Below, in pieces: positions 25,901-35,008 of a stretch of 64,000 nt of DNA. This stretch comes from Porites lobata (taxonomy: Eukaryota > Cnidaria > Anthozoa > Scleractinia > Poritidae), in assembly GCA_942486035.1 (NCBI GenBank), contig CALNXK010000386.1, positions 189,048-253,047 of the forward strand, given 5' to 3'. The position numbers and the translations under genes are program-made. Position 1 is the first letter of the stretch. The number at the start of each line of letters is the position of its first letter. Under the pieces are notes generated by a model that worked only from the letters and a program-made list of their open reading frames with translations, ran no database searches and was not told the origin of the DNA.

Positions 25901-27545
25901 AGTTGCTGGATCAAGCTGCTCATTTGCGAAACAGGTGTTCAACTCCAAGCAGCCTAGCAAGCCCCTCCTAGTAACAAGACGACCAACTAAACAGAGTGCA
26001 ACATGTTACGTTTTTGAGTGCGACCCTGTTTGCCCTCAATATTCGTATTTAGGGTTGTGTTGTCATACAGTGGCAACAGCAGAGTCAAATAAAGTCCTGA
26101 AGGAGTACATCGACTTCTTAGAGAAAAACACTGCCCTACCAAACCTTCATCAGCTCTCACTAAAGTTCAGTGGGCGGAAAGGTGCTGGGCGTAAAGGGGG
26201 CAAACCTGTCAGAGGCCGTGCTCGTGCATCCGACAAACAGCCTGTCCTGGACACAACATTTTCCCGCCCCGCCAATTTTTCGTCCAACTCACCAAATGTG
26301 GAACAAGGCGTCAAAGAAAATATACCAGATGCAGCCTCTGAGGACAATGCCGGCGATAGTCAGCTGACGCATACCAGTTTTCCAATGAACACCACAGGGT
26401 CTGCTGAAAACCAACAGGAAACGCATACCTCCAGCTCTAAATTTGTCACGTACACTGGCTTTCCTATCGGATCGTTATCGTTCAGTGAAAACCAGCAGGA
26501 CCAACAAGTGGTTACCTCACCACCGCTTTCCTGCTCGGGTTTCCATGTCCGAAGCGCATCTTTCAGTCGTGAACAACAGCAGCAACAGCAACCCTCTACA
26601 TCGTCACAGATTGCCTTTGGTTGTGTTTCTGCTGGCACTACACATATTGTTAATCAACAAAAGCAGCAACAGAAACCCTCTAAATCATCACATCTTGCCT
26701 TCAATCGTGTTGCTGCGGGGACTACACACACTGTTAGTCAACAACAGTACGAACAGCAATCATCTACCTCGGCACAACTTGCCTACGATGGGTACTGTAC
26801 TGGCGCCACATCCTTTGCCAATGAGCAGCAACAACAGCAATCATCTACCTTGTCCCAGCTTGGGTTTGATGGCTTTCCAGCTCAAACTTCATCATTTTTC
26901 AGTCAACAGCATCAGGAACAGCAACCATCTACCTCATCGCAGCGCGTGTTGGATTCTTTTACTTTTGGAACTACAACTTTCGGCGATAATCAGTTGCCAC
27001 AGCAGAAGCAGCAACTGTCTGTTTGCCCTCGCATCGCCTATGCGTACCCTAACCTTCCTACAGACATTATGTCTGCTAACCCTTACGAATGTCAGCAGCC
27101 AGCTACCAGTTTTTCAGGGTGGTTTCCACAGCAGACGTCTTATGGAGAACTGCCATTTGTAGCGAACAAAGAAGCCCCTTTCACTCGGTTTTCGCCCTCT
27201 CCCAAGCCGGGTTTTCCTTCACCACCAGATGGAGTATTCTATTGTTACCTTCTAGAGTTTTGCCCCCCGCAAGCGTCCAAGTGTTACGGCTGTAATCAAG
27301 GGCTGAAACCTGAGGGCCGAGTCGCACAACCACCTTTCAACTTGGTAATAGTTACCAAAATGAACCGCACATATTATTCAAATGGGCAAAAAAATTGTAA
27401 GTTGTCTAACGTATACTTTCACTGTAGGTTGAAGTGTGTAAGGCAGAAGCAGCCATATTTTTTGCCAACGATGTGCAAGATTCCCCCAAACCTAACACCA
27501 TTCTTGTTGCCTTGTCACAGGGACGTACCGTATTTATTCGAATAA
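16539..27545 (+). CDS. MULE-like transposase-fold protein with SWIM-like finger and Gln-rich tail, 6 exons
   Basis: Six exons join with consistent phases: 16539-16759, 16865-16945, 21807-21881, 22419-22861, 23530-24482 and 25332-27545. Each junction is GT-AG and the sum is 3987 nt (1328 residues). The start is the first ATG after an in-frame stop at 16512; the ATG at 16638 is an alternative. Residues 1-125 are acidic and disordered. Residues about 126-430 are a conserved-looking N-terminal region. The DDE core has SVDPTFN (D442), FGTDGE (D511), CFGH (C532, H535) and SESMN (E647), in the order and spacing of Mutator-like transposases. A SWIM-like C-x3-C-x8-C-x-H lies at 821-836, a basic RKGAGRKGGK patch near 858, a Gln-rich repeated region at about 920-1200 and a C-terminal Cys module (CYGC near 1243). 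It may be a domesticated transposase, or an old autonomous copy that gathered introns and insertions. DNA binding and nuclear location are inferred. No flanking TIRs were found. Confidence 0.75.
17932..19818 (-). CDS. LINE ORF2: APE endonuclease joined to C-terminal end, RT palm missing
   Basis: A 628-residue open frame. The N-terminal half is an apurinic-like endonuclease (exo/endo/phosphatase fold) with INTRSL, SETWL (metal-binding Glu), TVYRPP, GGDYNID, ATLIDNIF and ISDHLPVF (catalytic Asp-His). In intact elements a reverse transcriptase of several hundred residues follows. Here, at about residue 385, the text jumps from the inter-domain linker straight to LFMKANKLSVNITKTNYI, which normally lies after the FADD box. 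The C-terminal FLGVFIDEHLTWKPHI and a run of thumb and distal residues remain. The frame is uninterrupted, so the deletion was in frame. Whether the truncated protein is made or used in trans is unknown. Confidence 0.85.
   Translation of the reverse strand: MASDSELPEPELPFSHLGNNDFNIALYEMTHGPLHYDSERLSSLLYNPIDNSSVSNQFFFNELDLDQQFTFSPPPSNYYTEDEINAKLTNSSNSPCFSVFHINTRSLIGHLDKFKFLLSHLQNPFSAICVSETWLTELTSDQVEIPGYKFISNHRDSKSAGGAGLYLLDDLEYKLCRDCNYSEPEVIETLFVEINIPNGKNIIVGTVYRPPNYNTRDFLEKFNEILAKITRNDKYCYLGGDYNIDLFHYSDHAPTQEFVDSLFSHMFIPLINRPTRITAHSATLIDNIFTNNVRCKHFNGIVINDISDHLPVFVYEVDETEIASKNSQTKYLTKRDFSERNKSNFRLSLSRVNWNLRFDESDTNECYNSFVSEYVNNDLSQIDLFMKANKLSVNITKTNYIIFAARQKPVGFPINPVLYDEVLLKQVKVVKFLGVFIDEHLTWKPHITYICKKISKSIGFMFRSRFFLSETTKKSLYYTLIYPYLTYCTTVWSSTYVTNLNRIFLLQKRAVRIITNADFRAHSEPLFFRLKILDIYNINSFYTAQFMFSYYHQLLPPLFSNLFVTSSNIHNYNTRSSSHFRSHACRTNTKQFSILFQGPKIWNSLPNSVTSIFTLQSFKTKVFDFLLY
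19867..20283 (-). CDS. LINE ORF1-like C-terminal fragment
   Basis: A 138-residue frame, 48 bp upstream of ORF2 on the same strand. It includes ISHRLPSREGRNAPPIIVKF and LLSRKREIRSKTAMDLGF, then INESLTQKNRELLAKVKEFK and FKFAWTKNGKVLLRKDD. This is the usual RNA-binding (RRM-like) C-terminal part of ORF1 proteins in cnidarian LINEs. The coiled-coil N-terminus is absent, consistent with 5' truncation. The role of an intact ORF1 is to bind element RNA. Confidence 0.7.
   Translation of the reverse strand: MCKVVELVDPELEISLADISISHRLPSREGRNAPPIIVKFCRRNVRDRLLSRKREIRSKTAMDLGFTEEFDLYINESLTQKNRELLAKVKEFKRVNHFKFAWTKNGKVLLRKDDNPASQVYSFMSMANFEEFKNSRQS
20997..21405. mobile_element. 409-bp MITE in intron 2
   Basis: The left end GGCCGCCACACATTAGCCGA and the reverse complement of the right end GGCTGCAGCACAATAGCTGA match, and the match continues through TTTTTTGTCG. 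Inside, CTTGTCGG(G/C)C-type motifs recur in both orientations. No clear target duplication. It lies in the same intron as the LINE. Confidence 0.75.
21807..22861 (+). CDS. Exons 3-4 of the MULE-like gene
   Basis: Exon 3 (21807-21881, 75 nt) follows TTTTGTAG and ends CCAAG|GTAGGT. Exon 4 (22419-22861, 443 nt) follows TTTCTGTTAG and ends GGAAG|GTAAGA in phase 1. Joined, they read LKVELSEDQSPEIEIHRRCL then NCEVLPRIVSYF without a stop. Exon 4 encodes a Cys-containing region (FPKGAQQNCCFLVNL, WRHNGVVTTYLRV, MFVMRRTYHANG) that precedes the catalytic core. This may be an N-terminal DNA-binding domain; I do not recognise the exact family. Confidence 0.7.
22862..23529 (+). other. Intron 4 of the MULE-like gene
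   Basis: 668 bp between the GT at 22862 and the AG at 23528-23529. It begins GTAAGAAT and ends TCTCTCACCCAG. Apart from an A/C-rich tract near 22930-22960, nothing else is seen. Confidence 0.7.
23530..24482 (+). CDS. Exon 5: first two catalytic acidic residues and CxxH
   Basis: The acceptor is TCTCACCCAG before 23530 and the donor is CTTGAG|GTAAAT after 24482 (phase 0). It carries the first catalytic Asp in IVSVDPTFNLG at 24033, the second in AFGTDGE at 24240, and the CxxH motif (CFGH) at 24303-24314 that MULE transposases carry between the second Asp and the Glu. The Asp-Asp distance is 69 residues. The intron after it is 849 bp long. Confidence 0.8.
24483..25331 (+). other. Intron 5 of the MULE-like gene
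   Basis: 849 bp from GTAAAT at 24483 to the second AG at 25330-25331. Contains a G-rich tract near 24730-24775. No gene or element recognised. Confidence 0.7.
25332..27545 (+). CDS. Exon 6: catalytic Glu, SWIM-like finger, Gln-rich tail
   Basis: Two tandem AG dinucleotides occur (25328-29, 25330-31). Only the second keeps the frame from exon 5, giving LSLE|TWNNLEV. The catalytic Glu sits in YYQNKSESMNEVIK at 25497. The SWIM-like zinc ligands run from 26019 to 26066. From about 26330 to 27030 the protein has five to six imperfect units of 35-40 residues (STSSQ, AF, GTT.F, then Q runs). The last 100 residues hold CYGCNQGLK and NVYFHCRLKC, a Cys module that recurs in cnidarian transposase-like proteins. 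The final six codons and stop come from a MITE inserted at 27528. Confidence 0.8.
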   Translation, partial: TWNNLEVNANPLKVPSFHQWFCKNKAKEMKEHMLPALRTEVGLGSPPEPYYQNKSESMNEVIKDQVQYQESELPEFIKKVSCIGERHKDLLRKAVARTGEWELRPGFRFLERPNWFKMTSQQREAHMKVVMKIELSEDRTLAMLILPQASSTLPLLSTGYDQIPHISSFTLKKLWREARELVASPGYVLPVAGSSCSFAKQVFNSKQPSKPLLVTRRPTKQSATCYVFECDPVCPQYSYLGLCCHTVATAESNKVLKEYIDFLEKNTALPNLHQLSLKFSGRKGAGRKGGKPVRGRARASDKQPVLDTTFSRPANFSSNSPNVEQGVKENIPDAASEDNAGDSQLTHTSFPMNTTGSAENQQETHTSSSKFVTYTGFPIGSLSFSENQQDQQVVTSPPLSCSGFHVRSASFSREQQQQQQPSTSSQIAFGCVSAGTTHIVNQQKQQQKPSKSSHLAFNRVAAGTTHTVSQQQYEQQSSTSAQLAYDGYCTGATSFANEQQQQQSSTLSQLGFDGFPAQTSSFFSQQHQEQQPSTSSQRVLDSFTFGTTTFGDNQLPQQKQQLSVCPRIAYAYPNLPTDIMSANPYECQQPATSFSGWFPQQTSYGELPFVANKEAPFTRFSPSPKPGFPSPPDGVFYCYLLEFCPPQASKCYGCNQGLKPEGRVAQPPFNLVIVTKMNRTYYSNGQKNCKLSNVYFHCRLKCVRQKQPYFLPTMCKIPPNLTPFLLPCHRDVPYLFE

Positions 27546-27954
27546 GCGCCCAACCTCGAATTAGCGCCCACCTCGAATAAGCGCCCATCCTAAAGGCAGA
27601 AAAAGTTAATAAGCGCCCAACCTCGAATAAGCGCCCACCCCTCCTCCTCCCAATCAAACTCAAATAAGCGCTCACCCCCACCCCACCCACTTGAGTGAAT
27701 AAATTCCAATAAGAGACTTCCCCGAGGACGGAGTTTTCTTCAGAGTATTTTACAGAAACCTTGCTTTGTTACTTCTTCGCGTTTTGTTATTAGCATTTAT
27801 TGTCTTGTTGCAAAATAAACATACTTCACTTGCTGAAAATGGTGAAAATTTAATAAGCGCCCAGCCTCGAATAAGCGCCCACCTCGAATAAGCGCCCACT
27901 CTCAAGGTCCAAAAATTTAATAAGCGCCCAGGGCGGTTAATCGAATAAATACGG
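27528..27954. mobile_element. 427-bp MITE with TA target duplication at the end of the MULE-like gene
   Basis: Ends CCGTATTTATTCGAATAAGC and, inverted, CCGTATTTATTCGATTAACC, each flanked by TA (27526-27 and 27955-56). The inside carries many AATAAGCGCCCA(A/G)CCTCG units near both ends and a unique middle that recurs in the truncated copy at 47109. A TA duplication is what Tc1/mariner-type transposases make; class assignment is inference. Confidence 0.8.
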
Positions 27955-27956
27955 TA

Positions 27957-28970
27957 CTCAATAATCTCTGATTTAAAGAACACGCATCCTCCAGCCAAAT
28001 CATACAGTAGCAAGTAGTTAGGATGTTACGGCTGCATTCTAGGGCTGAATTGCTCGCAGTTCGTCATATAATCATCTAGTATTTGATCTACTTTGAACGG
28101 GATAAAAAGTAATGATTCGATACGAGAATCTGAGGAAGTGATTACAACGGAAAAGGAGGCTAGAAACACGTCTGTGTAGTTCAATGGAGTAATTTAATGT
28201 TATCAGTTTATAAAAGTCAAACTGAAAAAAATGCAGCAGAAGAAATCGTTTAATACCCAAGTTATTTCTTCGATAAAAACTATCGGTTTCACATATGACG
28301 ACGGAAAAAAGAAGGGCAATTCCCATTTTGATGGCGAAGACTACAGTATAAATACTTTTTGTCCACCTCTTAAACTGACAAGAAGGGCGACGTTTGGCAG
28401 CGCCATGCCAATACCTGTGTGCTACAGGTAGTGATGCCCCTTCATTTGAGCAGTATTGAAATTATTCTATAAAGACGCCAAATCTGATACCACGTCTGTT
28501 TTCTCAGGTTATCGATTACTCTGTTCAGTCCGTACCGCTGTTATAAACTGGCGAACAAAAAACAAAAGACAAAATGAAATCTAATAATATTATCAGACAT
28601 AATCATAACAATTACAATATCCTCAAATAGATTGGTGCATAAACTGCTGTATTCTGCCCTAATTAATCTGCAAAGTTGCAATCGCGGACAGTTGGCTGTA
28701 ATCAAACGGTTATATGAGCTTATCATTGTAAGTCCTTTTCATTAAATCCCCCAATCATTGATTACAATCACTATAGTAATAAATTTAAGAGAGTAACTTT
28801 GTAAAATTGAGGAGGTTTAGGCTCCGGTGACTGTTTTGAAAGAAACTTAACAGCCATTTTGCAAGCTGCTCTCCATATTTTTAATTGTGATATTTGAAAA
28901 TGACTGTTAAAAGCTCTTTTTTAGTTGGCAATTTTACTTTTGTGGGAAATTGTAATGGTTATGATTAATT
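27957..28970. other. Intergenic
   Basis: Starts with the presumed original 3' UTR of the MULE-like gene. An open frame at 28231-28431 is followed by CTACAG|GTAGTG, which could be a splice donor, but no family is recognised. Confidence 0.4.
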
Positions 28971-29111
28971 GGTAACAGGACATCGTGTCATCCAATTCAA
29001 TCTGTAACCATACTCCTGATTAACAAATCGGACTCCCGTTTCGCGGTCGTCCCATTTGTTAATTACTCATATGATTACAGACCGAATTGGACTTCACTCA
29101 GTACGATTACC
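28971..29111. repeat. Foldback element, about 70-bp arms
   Basis: The left arm starts GGTAACAGGACATCG and passes through TCCAATTC, TCTGTAA and ATTAACAAAT. The right arm read backwards passes through the same blocks in the same order (GGTAATCG, TCCAATTC, TCTGTAA, ATTAACAAAT). The centre is near 29041. Non-coding hairpin. Confidence 0.7.
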
Positions 29112-29924
29112 ATCATAAAGAAAGGTACCTGTCAACGACCGTTGTTTTGTCTTACTCCCATGTAATCGACGTCGTTGTGTTTCCTTCAAGTACTCATTAC
29201 GTAACTATCTACCCTTGGTTTAGTGGTATTTCCTACACCCATCACTCTGTTTTGAAAGGTGTTTTGTTGCGTTCTTAGGCTTTGTTTAGGGTAATATCGA
29301 GCCCTTAGCGTTAGGTTAATCGTGTCTTCCGTCAACAGGAACGACGTTTGTAATCATGTTCTGTTTGTTAGTTTATCAGGGTCTTGACGATGTTGAATAA
29401 TGGTAATCAAGACAATAATCTTGGTAAATGAGGTTGAATCTGTCAGCCGTTAATGTCCGTTGCTTGTGTTAGATCAATAGATAAATTAATACAAACGTTC
29501 CGGCTTCTACAAATATTTTTAAGCTCCAGCCATTTTATGCATTATGTATATGGGAGGGCAGTTGTTACCCGCCAACCAAAGCAAGCCAAACAGCAGTTTT
29601 TGTCACAAACAGTGAAGTCATATGTTCTGGTATCTTTTCACTTGAATAAACCAATTCCTGTGTGACTTCGTTTAGTTCTGGTTGTTCTTTTTTAATGCAA
29701 TTCCACGAAAAGTTAATGAACCCGCGCTTTCCTCTTCTTTTCTGCGCCTGTTTCCTGATTAGCTCGTAACTCCCTTAGTCACGTGCCGTTCTGTTACCGT
29801 CATTTTGAAGTGAAAACTATTTATTTTTATCATTTCTATAGCGTTTTATTCTTACTTTGTTACTTGTGTTTATTTTATTTCTTATCTTTATTTTATTTTA
29901 TTTTTATTATTTTGGTTTCCGGGG
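29112..29924. other. Intergenic
   Basis: No gene is supported. An AT-rich TTTTATTTTA tail at about 29865-29915 belongs to the minisatellite element that follows. Confidence 0.4.
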
Positions 29925-30040
29925 GATTCCGGGTCGGTTCCGGCAGGTTCCGGCAGGTTCCGGTAGGTTCCGGCAGGTTCCGGTAGGTTCCGGGTAGGTT
30001 CCGTGTTTTACATACACCCCCTCGAGTTCGTCTTTGAAAA
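29925..30040 (+). repeat. GGTTCCGG minisatellite, second copy
   Basis: About seven GGTTCCGG(C/T)A units, then a TTTTACATACACCCCCTCGA flank. Read in reverse complement this is the same structure as 16182-16275, with the AT-rich tail on the matching side (29860-29915). Confidence 0.75.
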
Positions 30041-31251
30041 AAGCAAACACCGGGAAGCCGGCTTAAAACATAAACTTAAGCTTGAAGCTTGAAGACTCAG
30101 GATTTTTAGGGACACTTTAATACTTGTCTTCCTGAATGAAAATTGTTGTCTCTGTATATGTTTCACCGAATTATATTTCTTTTATTGATTGTTAGTAGTC
30201 TCTCTTGTAATTTTAATCGCTGTGCCGATTGTTTTCAGTCGTTCAATGAACATCGCTTGCAGGAGTACTCAAAATGCCGCGCGTTAAACCATTAAATAAA
30301 AAATAAACATAATAAATTCTTTATTATGTTGGAGCGTAACTCTGTTAATGTTCATTCAAACACTCGCCACAGCTCGCACTTCAAAAGTGAGAACCTGATG
30401 GCCTCATAGGTGATTTTGGAAATTTTTTTAACAGTTTATATGAATATTGAATGAGTGCAATTTGTATTGTGAAATACAAGAACCATTATGGCTCTTAAAT
30501 GTGATCGAAGATGATTACCAGTTGTCGGTTGTACATACGAGGCTATCAGCTCTATGTAAGATTTGGTTCACTCTTGGGCTGTTTGCAAATTATTTTTCTC
30601 TAAAATCAGGTAGCCTTTCCCTCAAAAGTCACATAAAAGTGCTCTAAAGTTAACTGAATTGTGGAATTCGAATACAAGTTTATTGTTTAATTTAAATTAT
30701 AAATTTATTAATGCGAGTCTCGCTTTTAGCCCTGGCTAAATCTATATATTAGTAGTAGTAATAGTATTTAAGGATAATGATTGCTAAATGAGGCTCTGTT
30801 CACACTATACCGAATAGCATGCAGAACTCTCCAGTTGAGAGATCGGGGCTGCGGAGCGTCGCTCCGTTACAAAACTCGAGCCGAAATCGCCGTTCTTATG
30901 CGTGAACAGAAGGTTTTCGTGCCGGGGCAAAAGCTATCTGGTGCACTTTGAACATTGTTTTAATGTGGGGCACTTACAATCGTTTCTGGCCAATTTCCTT
31001 TTTTTTCCCTCTTTTTCAGCTCCTTCACCTCGGCGAACCAAACTGCAAGTAACAAAGAAAGAAAATTAAAAAAGAAATTTTAATACAATATGAGAAATGG
31101 TAAGAAAGAATAATCCCGTAGCTTGGATATGTTCTAAATATATCATCTAGTTTTTCCACGGGGACAAACTTACGCGTTTGCAGCCGAGAAAGCAGTTAAT
31201 CGCAATCCTTTTAAAACGAATCGCGATCTTTTTTTTAAATTTGTTTTGCCC
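30041..31251. other. Intergenic
   Basis: No gene is supported. It contains an AT-rich stretch and a GCTGCGGAGCGTCGCTCCG short palindrome near 30850. Confidence 0.4.
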
Positions 31252-31462
31252 CATGTAAGGGAATCCAACACAGTCTTAGATCCTGGATTCCACGACGTGG
31301 ATTCCACCGGGATTCCAGGTACTCGGGATTCCAGTCATTTTCAGTGGATCTTGTATTCTGGATTCCAATCTTAAGTGGGATTCAGGATTCCTTCAGCTGC
31401 ATGTATTCCGAATTCCACAAGCAAAATTTCCCGAATTCCGGAATCTCGGATTGCCTTACATG
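31252..31462. repeat. 211-bp MITE rich in GGATTCC
   Basis: Starts CATGTAAGGGAATCC and ends with the near reverse complement GGATTGCCTTACATG. Between the ends GGATTCC/GGAATTC motifs recur at least eight times in one orientation. It lies just outside the portion of arm 1 whose partner is visible. Confidence 0.65.
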
Positions 31463-31862
31463 TGACGATTTGTTAAACATGTTTCCACGTTTCTTAGCAG
31501 ACATTCGTCAGTCACAAAACATGACAAAATAATTTTAGAAAATTGTTTGAAGTTATATCAACCTAGAGAAGATTTACATTACTCCATCTAGTTGAATTGC
31601 GGACTCTCAACTATTTCATGATCTATAGTGGCATTCAGGGTTAGCTCGGCTCATATGATAAAATCATCAGGCTTAATTACGATCACCCTACAAAGAAAAC
31701 GCAAAGTTCAAAGAAAGCATTTAAAATTGTTAGTGTGTTTTTATTGAGCCAAGTGGCAGCTGTGGAAGCTAGCCAATAAAGTGAGAATGTTTTGGAGTAG
31801 ATTGTCAAAAAAAAAAAAAGCGGTTTGATTCCACTTTGGAATAGTCGATAGGTAAAGAATCT

Positions 31863-32068
31863 GGGGTCAGTTTCTCGAAAGTCCCGCTAACGTTTCGGGG
31901 CGGAAATCAAAATTTCAAATCGAAATAGAAAGAAAAAGAGCGCGGGTCCTGGCTAGCAAACTCCTCCATTTCGTTTCATTAACCAATTGTTTTATCATGT
32001 TAAATGCAAAACTATTGAAACCTCTATCTTTAATGCAAACGGAGGCAGCTTACCGGGTCCGTTAATTA

Positions 32069-32093
<25 letters not shown>
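31863..32093. repeat. 231-bp MITE (TTTCTCGAAAGTCCCG ends)
   Basis: Begins GGGGTCAGTTTCTCGAAAGT and ends with the inverse of GGGGCCCGTTTCTCGAAAGT. This end sequence is common among small elements of marine invertebrates. The mirrored copy in arm 2 spans about 63378-63609. Confidence 0.75.
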
Positions 32094-32099
<6 letters not shown>

Positions 32100-33487
32100 A
32101 GTGCGTTCCTCGGCGGGGCTGTTGAAAATACTGACCGATCTTGCGCAATTTTCCGTCTCACTACATTTGTCGAGTAGTTTCCTTTATTCGCAGTAAGTCA
32201 ATGCTTCCGGCGTAGTCAATCGAACATTCGGTTATGGAACCCAACCGAACTCTAACCTGGCGTCAGGCGTTATTAGTATTTTTTTTGGCTTCTTCTCTTC
32301 TTTGGCTCGAGAGGGAAAAAAGATAACCGCCTGATACATTTATTAAACAAGCTATCAACCGCCCCCCCTAATTTACATAATCTAACGTCTGCTTGACCTG
32401 TCATGTTATTAGCCAATCAGCGTTAACCAGAAGGGAATCAAATTTTGGCGGGAATAATGTCTCTTTCGAAATAAATTTCAGGGAAACGAAAATGTTTAAG
32501 TACCTTCAGATGGCGCTTCCTAAGAAAAATTTTTAAATGTTTTTTTTTTTTTTGGGTGATGAAATACTGCTAGTTGGAGCTGCCGTACCTTTACTTAACA
32601 GCTAAAAATAATAAAGAATTTACTGGTAAAAGCTCGTTGACTTCATTCTGTGCCGAAAGCCGCTCTGAAAAAAAAAATTGAGCTGAAGCACCATATTTCA
32701 CGAACTGAAAAGTGTTGTCAAAGCGAAGATCGCTCAGAATAATTCGCAGGTTTCTGAAGGAGGAATGACAGGAATTTAAAAAGTCAAACCAGGTCAAGAT
32801 TCCATTCATGAATCAATTATTTGAAAAATGAACCCGTTTGTCGCGTCTGTAACTTGTGGCCGGTATCAAATTGCATTCAAATGATCGGTGAATTTTTTAC
32901 TGCAATTTTTAGAATACGATGAAATGGAAAATATTTCAATGGATGAAATTTCTCTTTAGACATTTTTCAAACTGGCAAGAAAACTGAGCCGGCAGAAATT
33001 TCATAACGAACTCGCGTGTGTATTCACTGCTCATTACGCAAGCAAAAATGCAGACTGAAATCAACAACAACTAACGGATGGCGGCGTTTTGGCCAATCGA
33101 AACAGCGCAAATCATCCGTATTGTTTTCTATCCAATCAGAAAGATGTCCAGATTCTGACTTTTTTGCGTGTGATCTGTAAAAGAAATGTATCGTGCCCTC
33201 CTTCCGAACACAGATTACAAAGATGAAGGGAGAGGGCATGATCGCAGGGTAATCGAACTCCAATTGTACGATTGACTTCAATTGGGTCCGGTTATCGAAC
33301 TTGATCGAACTCACCTAAAAATTTGGCTAGTCGAACACAATCCGGGGAGGGGTACTTCCTTATAAGAGGGTAATGGGGATGTGCCGCCTAATGGGGTCGC
33401 ATGTTCACGACTGGATTGACTATAATGGGGTCGCGTTTTCAATAGCATTACTAGAATGGGGCCGCACATTTTCGGATTTTTGGGGTA

Positions 33488-35008
33488 AAGCCTGGTTTTC
33501 ACTAGCGCATAACCAAAAGCATAAGGACATACGCACACGCAGAATGGCATATTTGACTCAATTCTCGATACCAGCTCCCCTCAATCCAATGATAAACAAG
33601 ATGGCGGACGAAGCGTCCGCCATGTTGTTTTTCATATGTTCGCATGAGGTCTGGGTCAAAGTGATCTATGATTGGTCCAAGTCGGCCTTGTGCTTATGCT
33701 CGTGCTTATCTATGTCGACCCGCCATCGCGCAGAATGCCTGGACATCATTAATTGTTCATAGTCATCGAAGCGGCAAATTTGAATGCGAGCAAGCTAATT
33801 GGTCAAGTAGGGCTAGTAAAACATGCTCTTCTGTTTTTCAGAAGTTATAATCTTAACTTTCACGCACGGCTTTTTGGAAAGCAATGATGTATCAATACTT
33901 TAAGCCTTAAACTAAAGAATATAAGGAAGTATAAAGACTGTTTTTTTTTTAACTCGCAAATTCGGAAAAATCGGTGGTTTTCAGTATGGACGCTACTTTT
34001 GACAGCGATTTTCTGAACATTTTCACCAGCTTTCATATTTTCACGCGCAGTAAAAGAAAGATGGGTCCTTTCTAGAACAGAATCCGTTTTAATTTTCAAA
34101 ATCCGTAAACGAGAACCACTGTTCTTTTCGATTTGAAAACTGCTAGTGGTTGCTGAGTTTGAAAATGGCGCGCTTTGGGCGAGTGGGTATTGTTTTAAGT
34201 CCACGACTGAATAACAATGGTTGTCATGACTGACACAATGCCCATTCAAGACAATCACTCAGTTGTAAACTGGTCCAGAGAAGCCGCGAACTTTTAAACT
34301 GATCGCGTTGCGTCAGCTGGTTCATTGCACATGCCGACCAAATCTTTCAAAGGAAAATCTTGCAATGAACATGGAAAAAGAAAATGTCATGGATAGGGAA
34401 CTCTTTCAGAGCTCTTCGAAAACCCGATCCACCCTTTACAAATTCGTATGGTTCCTCCATTTGTTCACGAAAACAGCCTGACGTTCCACCTGCAAGTTCA
34501 TGGTGAAGACGTTTACAGAAGCAGAGAAATTTCTGGAAATCCGGCAACAGTGTTCGACTTACTTCAAGTGAGTGTCAAGCCACTTGGTTACCAGTTCGAG
34601 GAGATGGTATTGGGCACGCAATCGCGGATAAGCATTCGGCGACTTTGGCGAAAGATCCAAGCCACGGCGGACGGAAAAAGAAGGAAAAAATTAGAACTGA
34701 GATTTGGATTAAACTGTCCATTAAACCAGAGGAGATCAATTTCAATCAGTCAATCATTTTCTTATGCCCCCTGTTTTCAGGGAGCGAGCTTAAGTATTTA
34801 AGCTCTATTGCAAACACTGCACTTAATTACCCGCCAATTTGGTTAAATTGCTTTTGGGGGTCACTTATAGTCAAAGCTACGACATAAGCATAAGCATAAG
34901 AAGAACGTACTTGTCCGTTTCTTACGCACATGTCGCCCCAGTTTTCAGTTGCTTACACATGTGCTTGTGCTTATGCTTATGCTTATGGGCTAGTGAAAAG
35001 CAGGCTTA
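33488..35008. mobile_element. 1.5-kb TIR element with CATAAG repeats
   Basis: The left end AAGCCTGGTTTTCACTAGCG and the inverted right end AAGCCTGCTTTTCACTAGCC match and both continue into CATAAG repeats (33510-33530; 34885-34990). A similar GTGCTTATGCTCGTGCTTAT stretch lies inside near 33690, next to a short GGCGGACGAAGCGTCCGCC palindrome near 33603. No transposase frame is evident. Mirrored in arm 2. Confidence 0.6.

Noticed and set aside
26443..27162. 239-codon second plus-strand frame over the Gln-rich region
   Set aside because: It is a shifted reading of the CAG/CAA-rich repeats of exon 6 and shows no domain.
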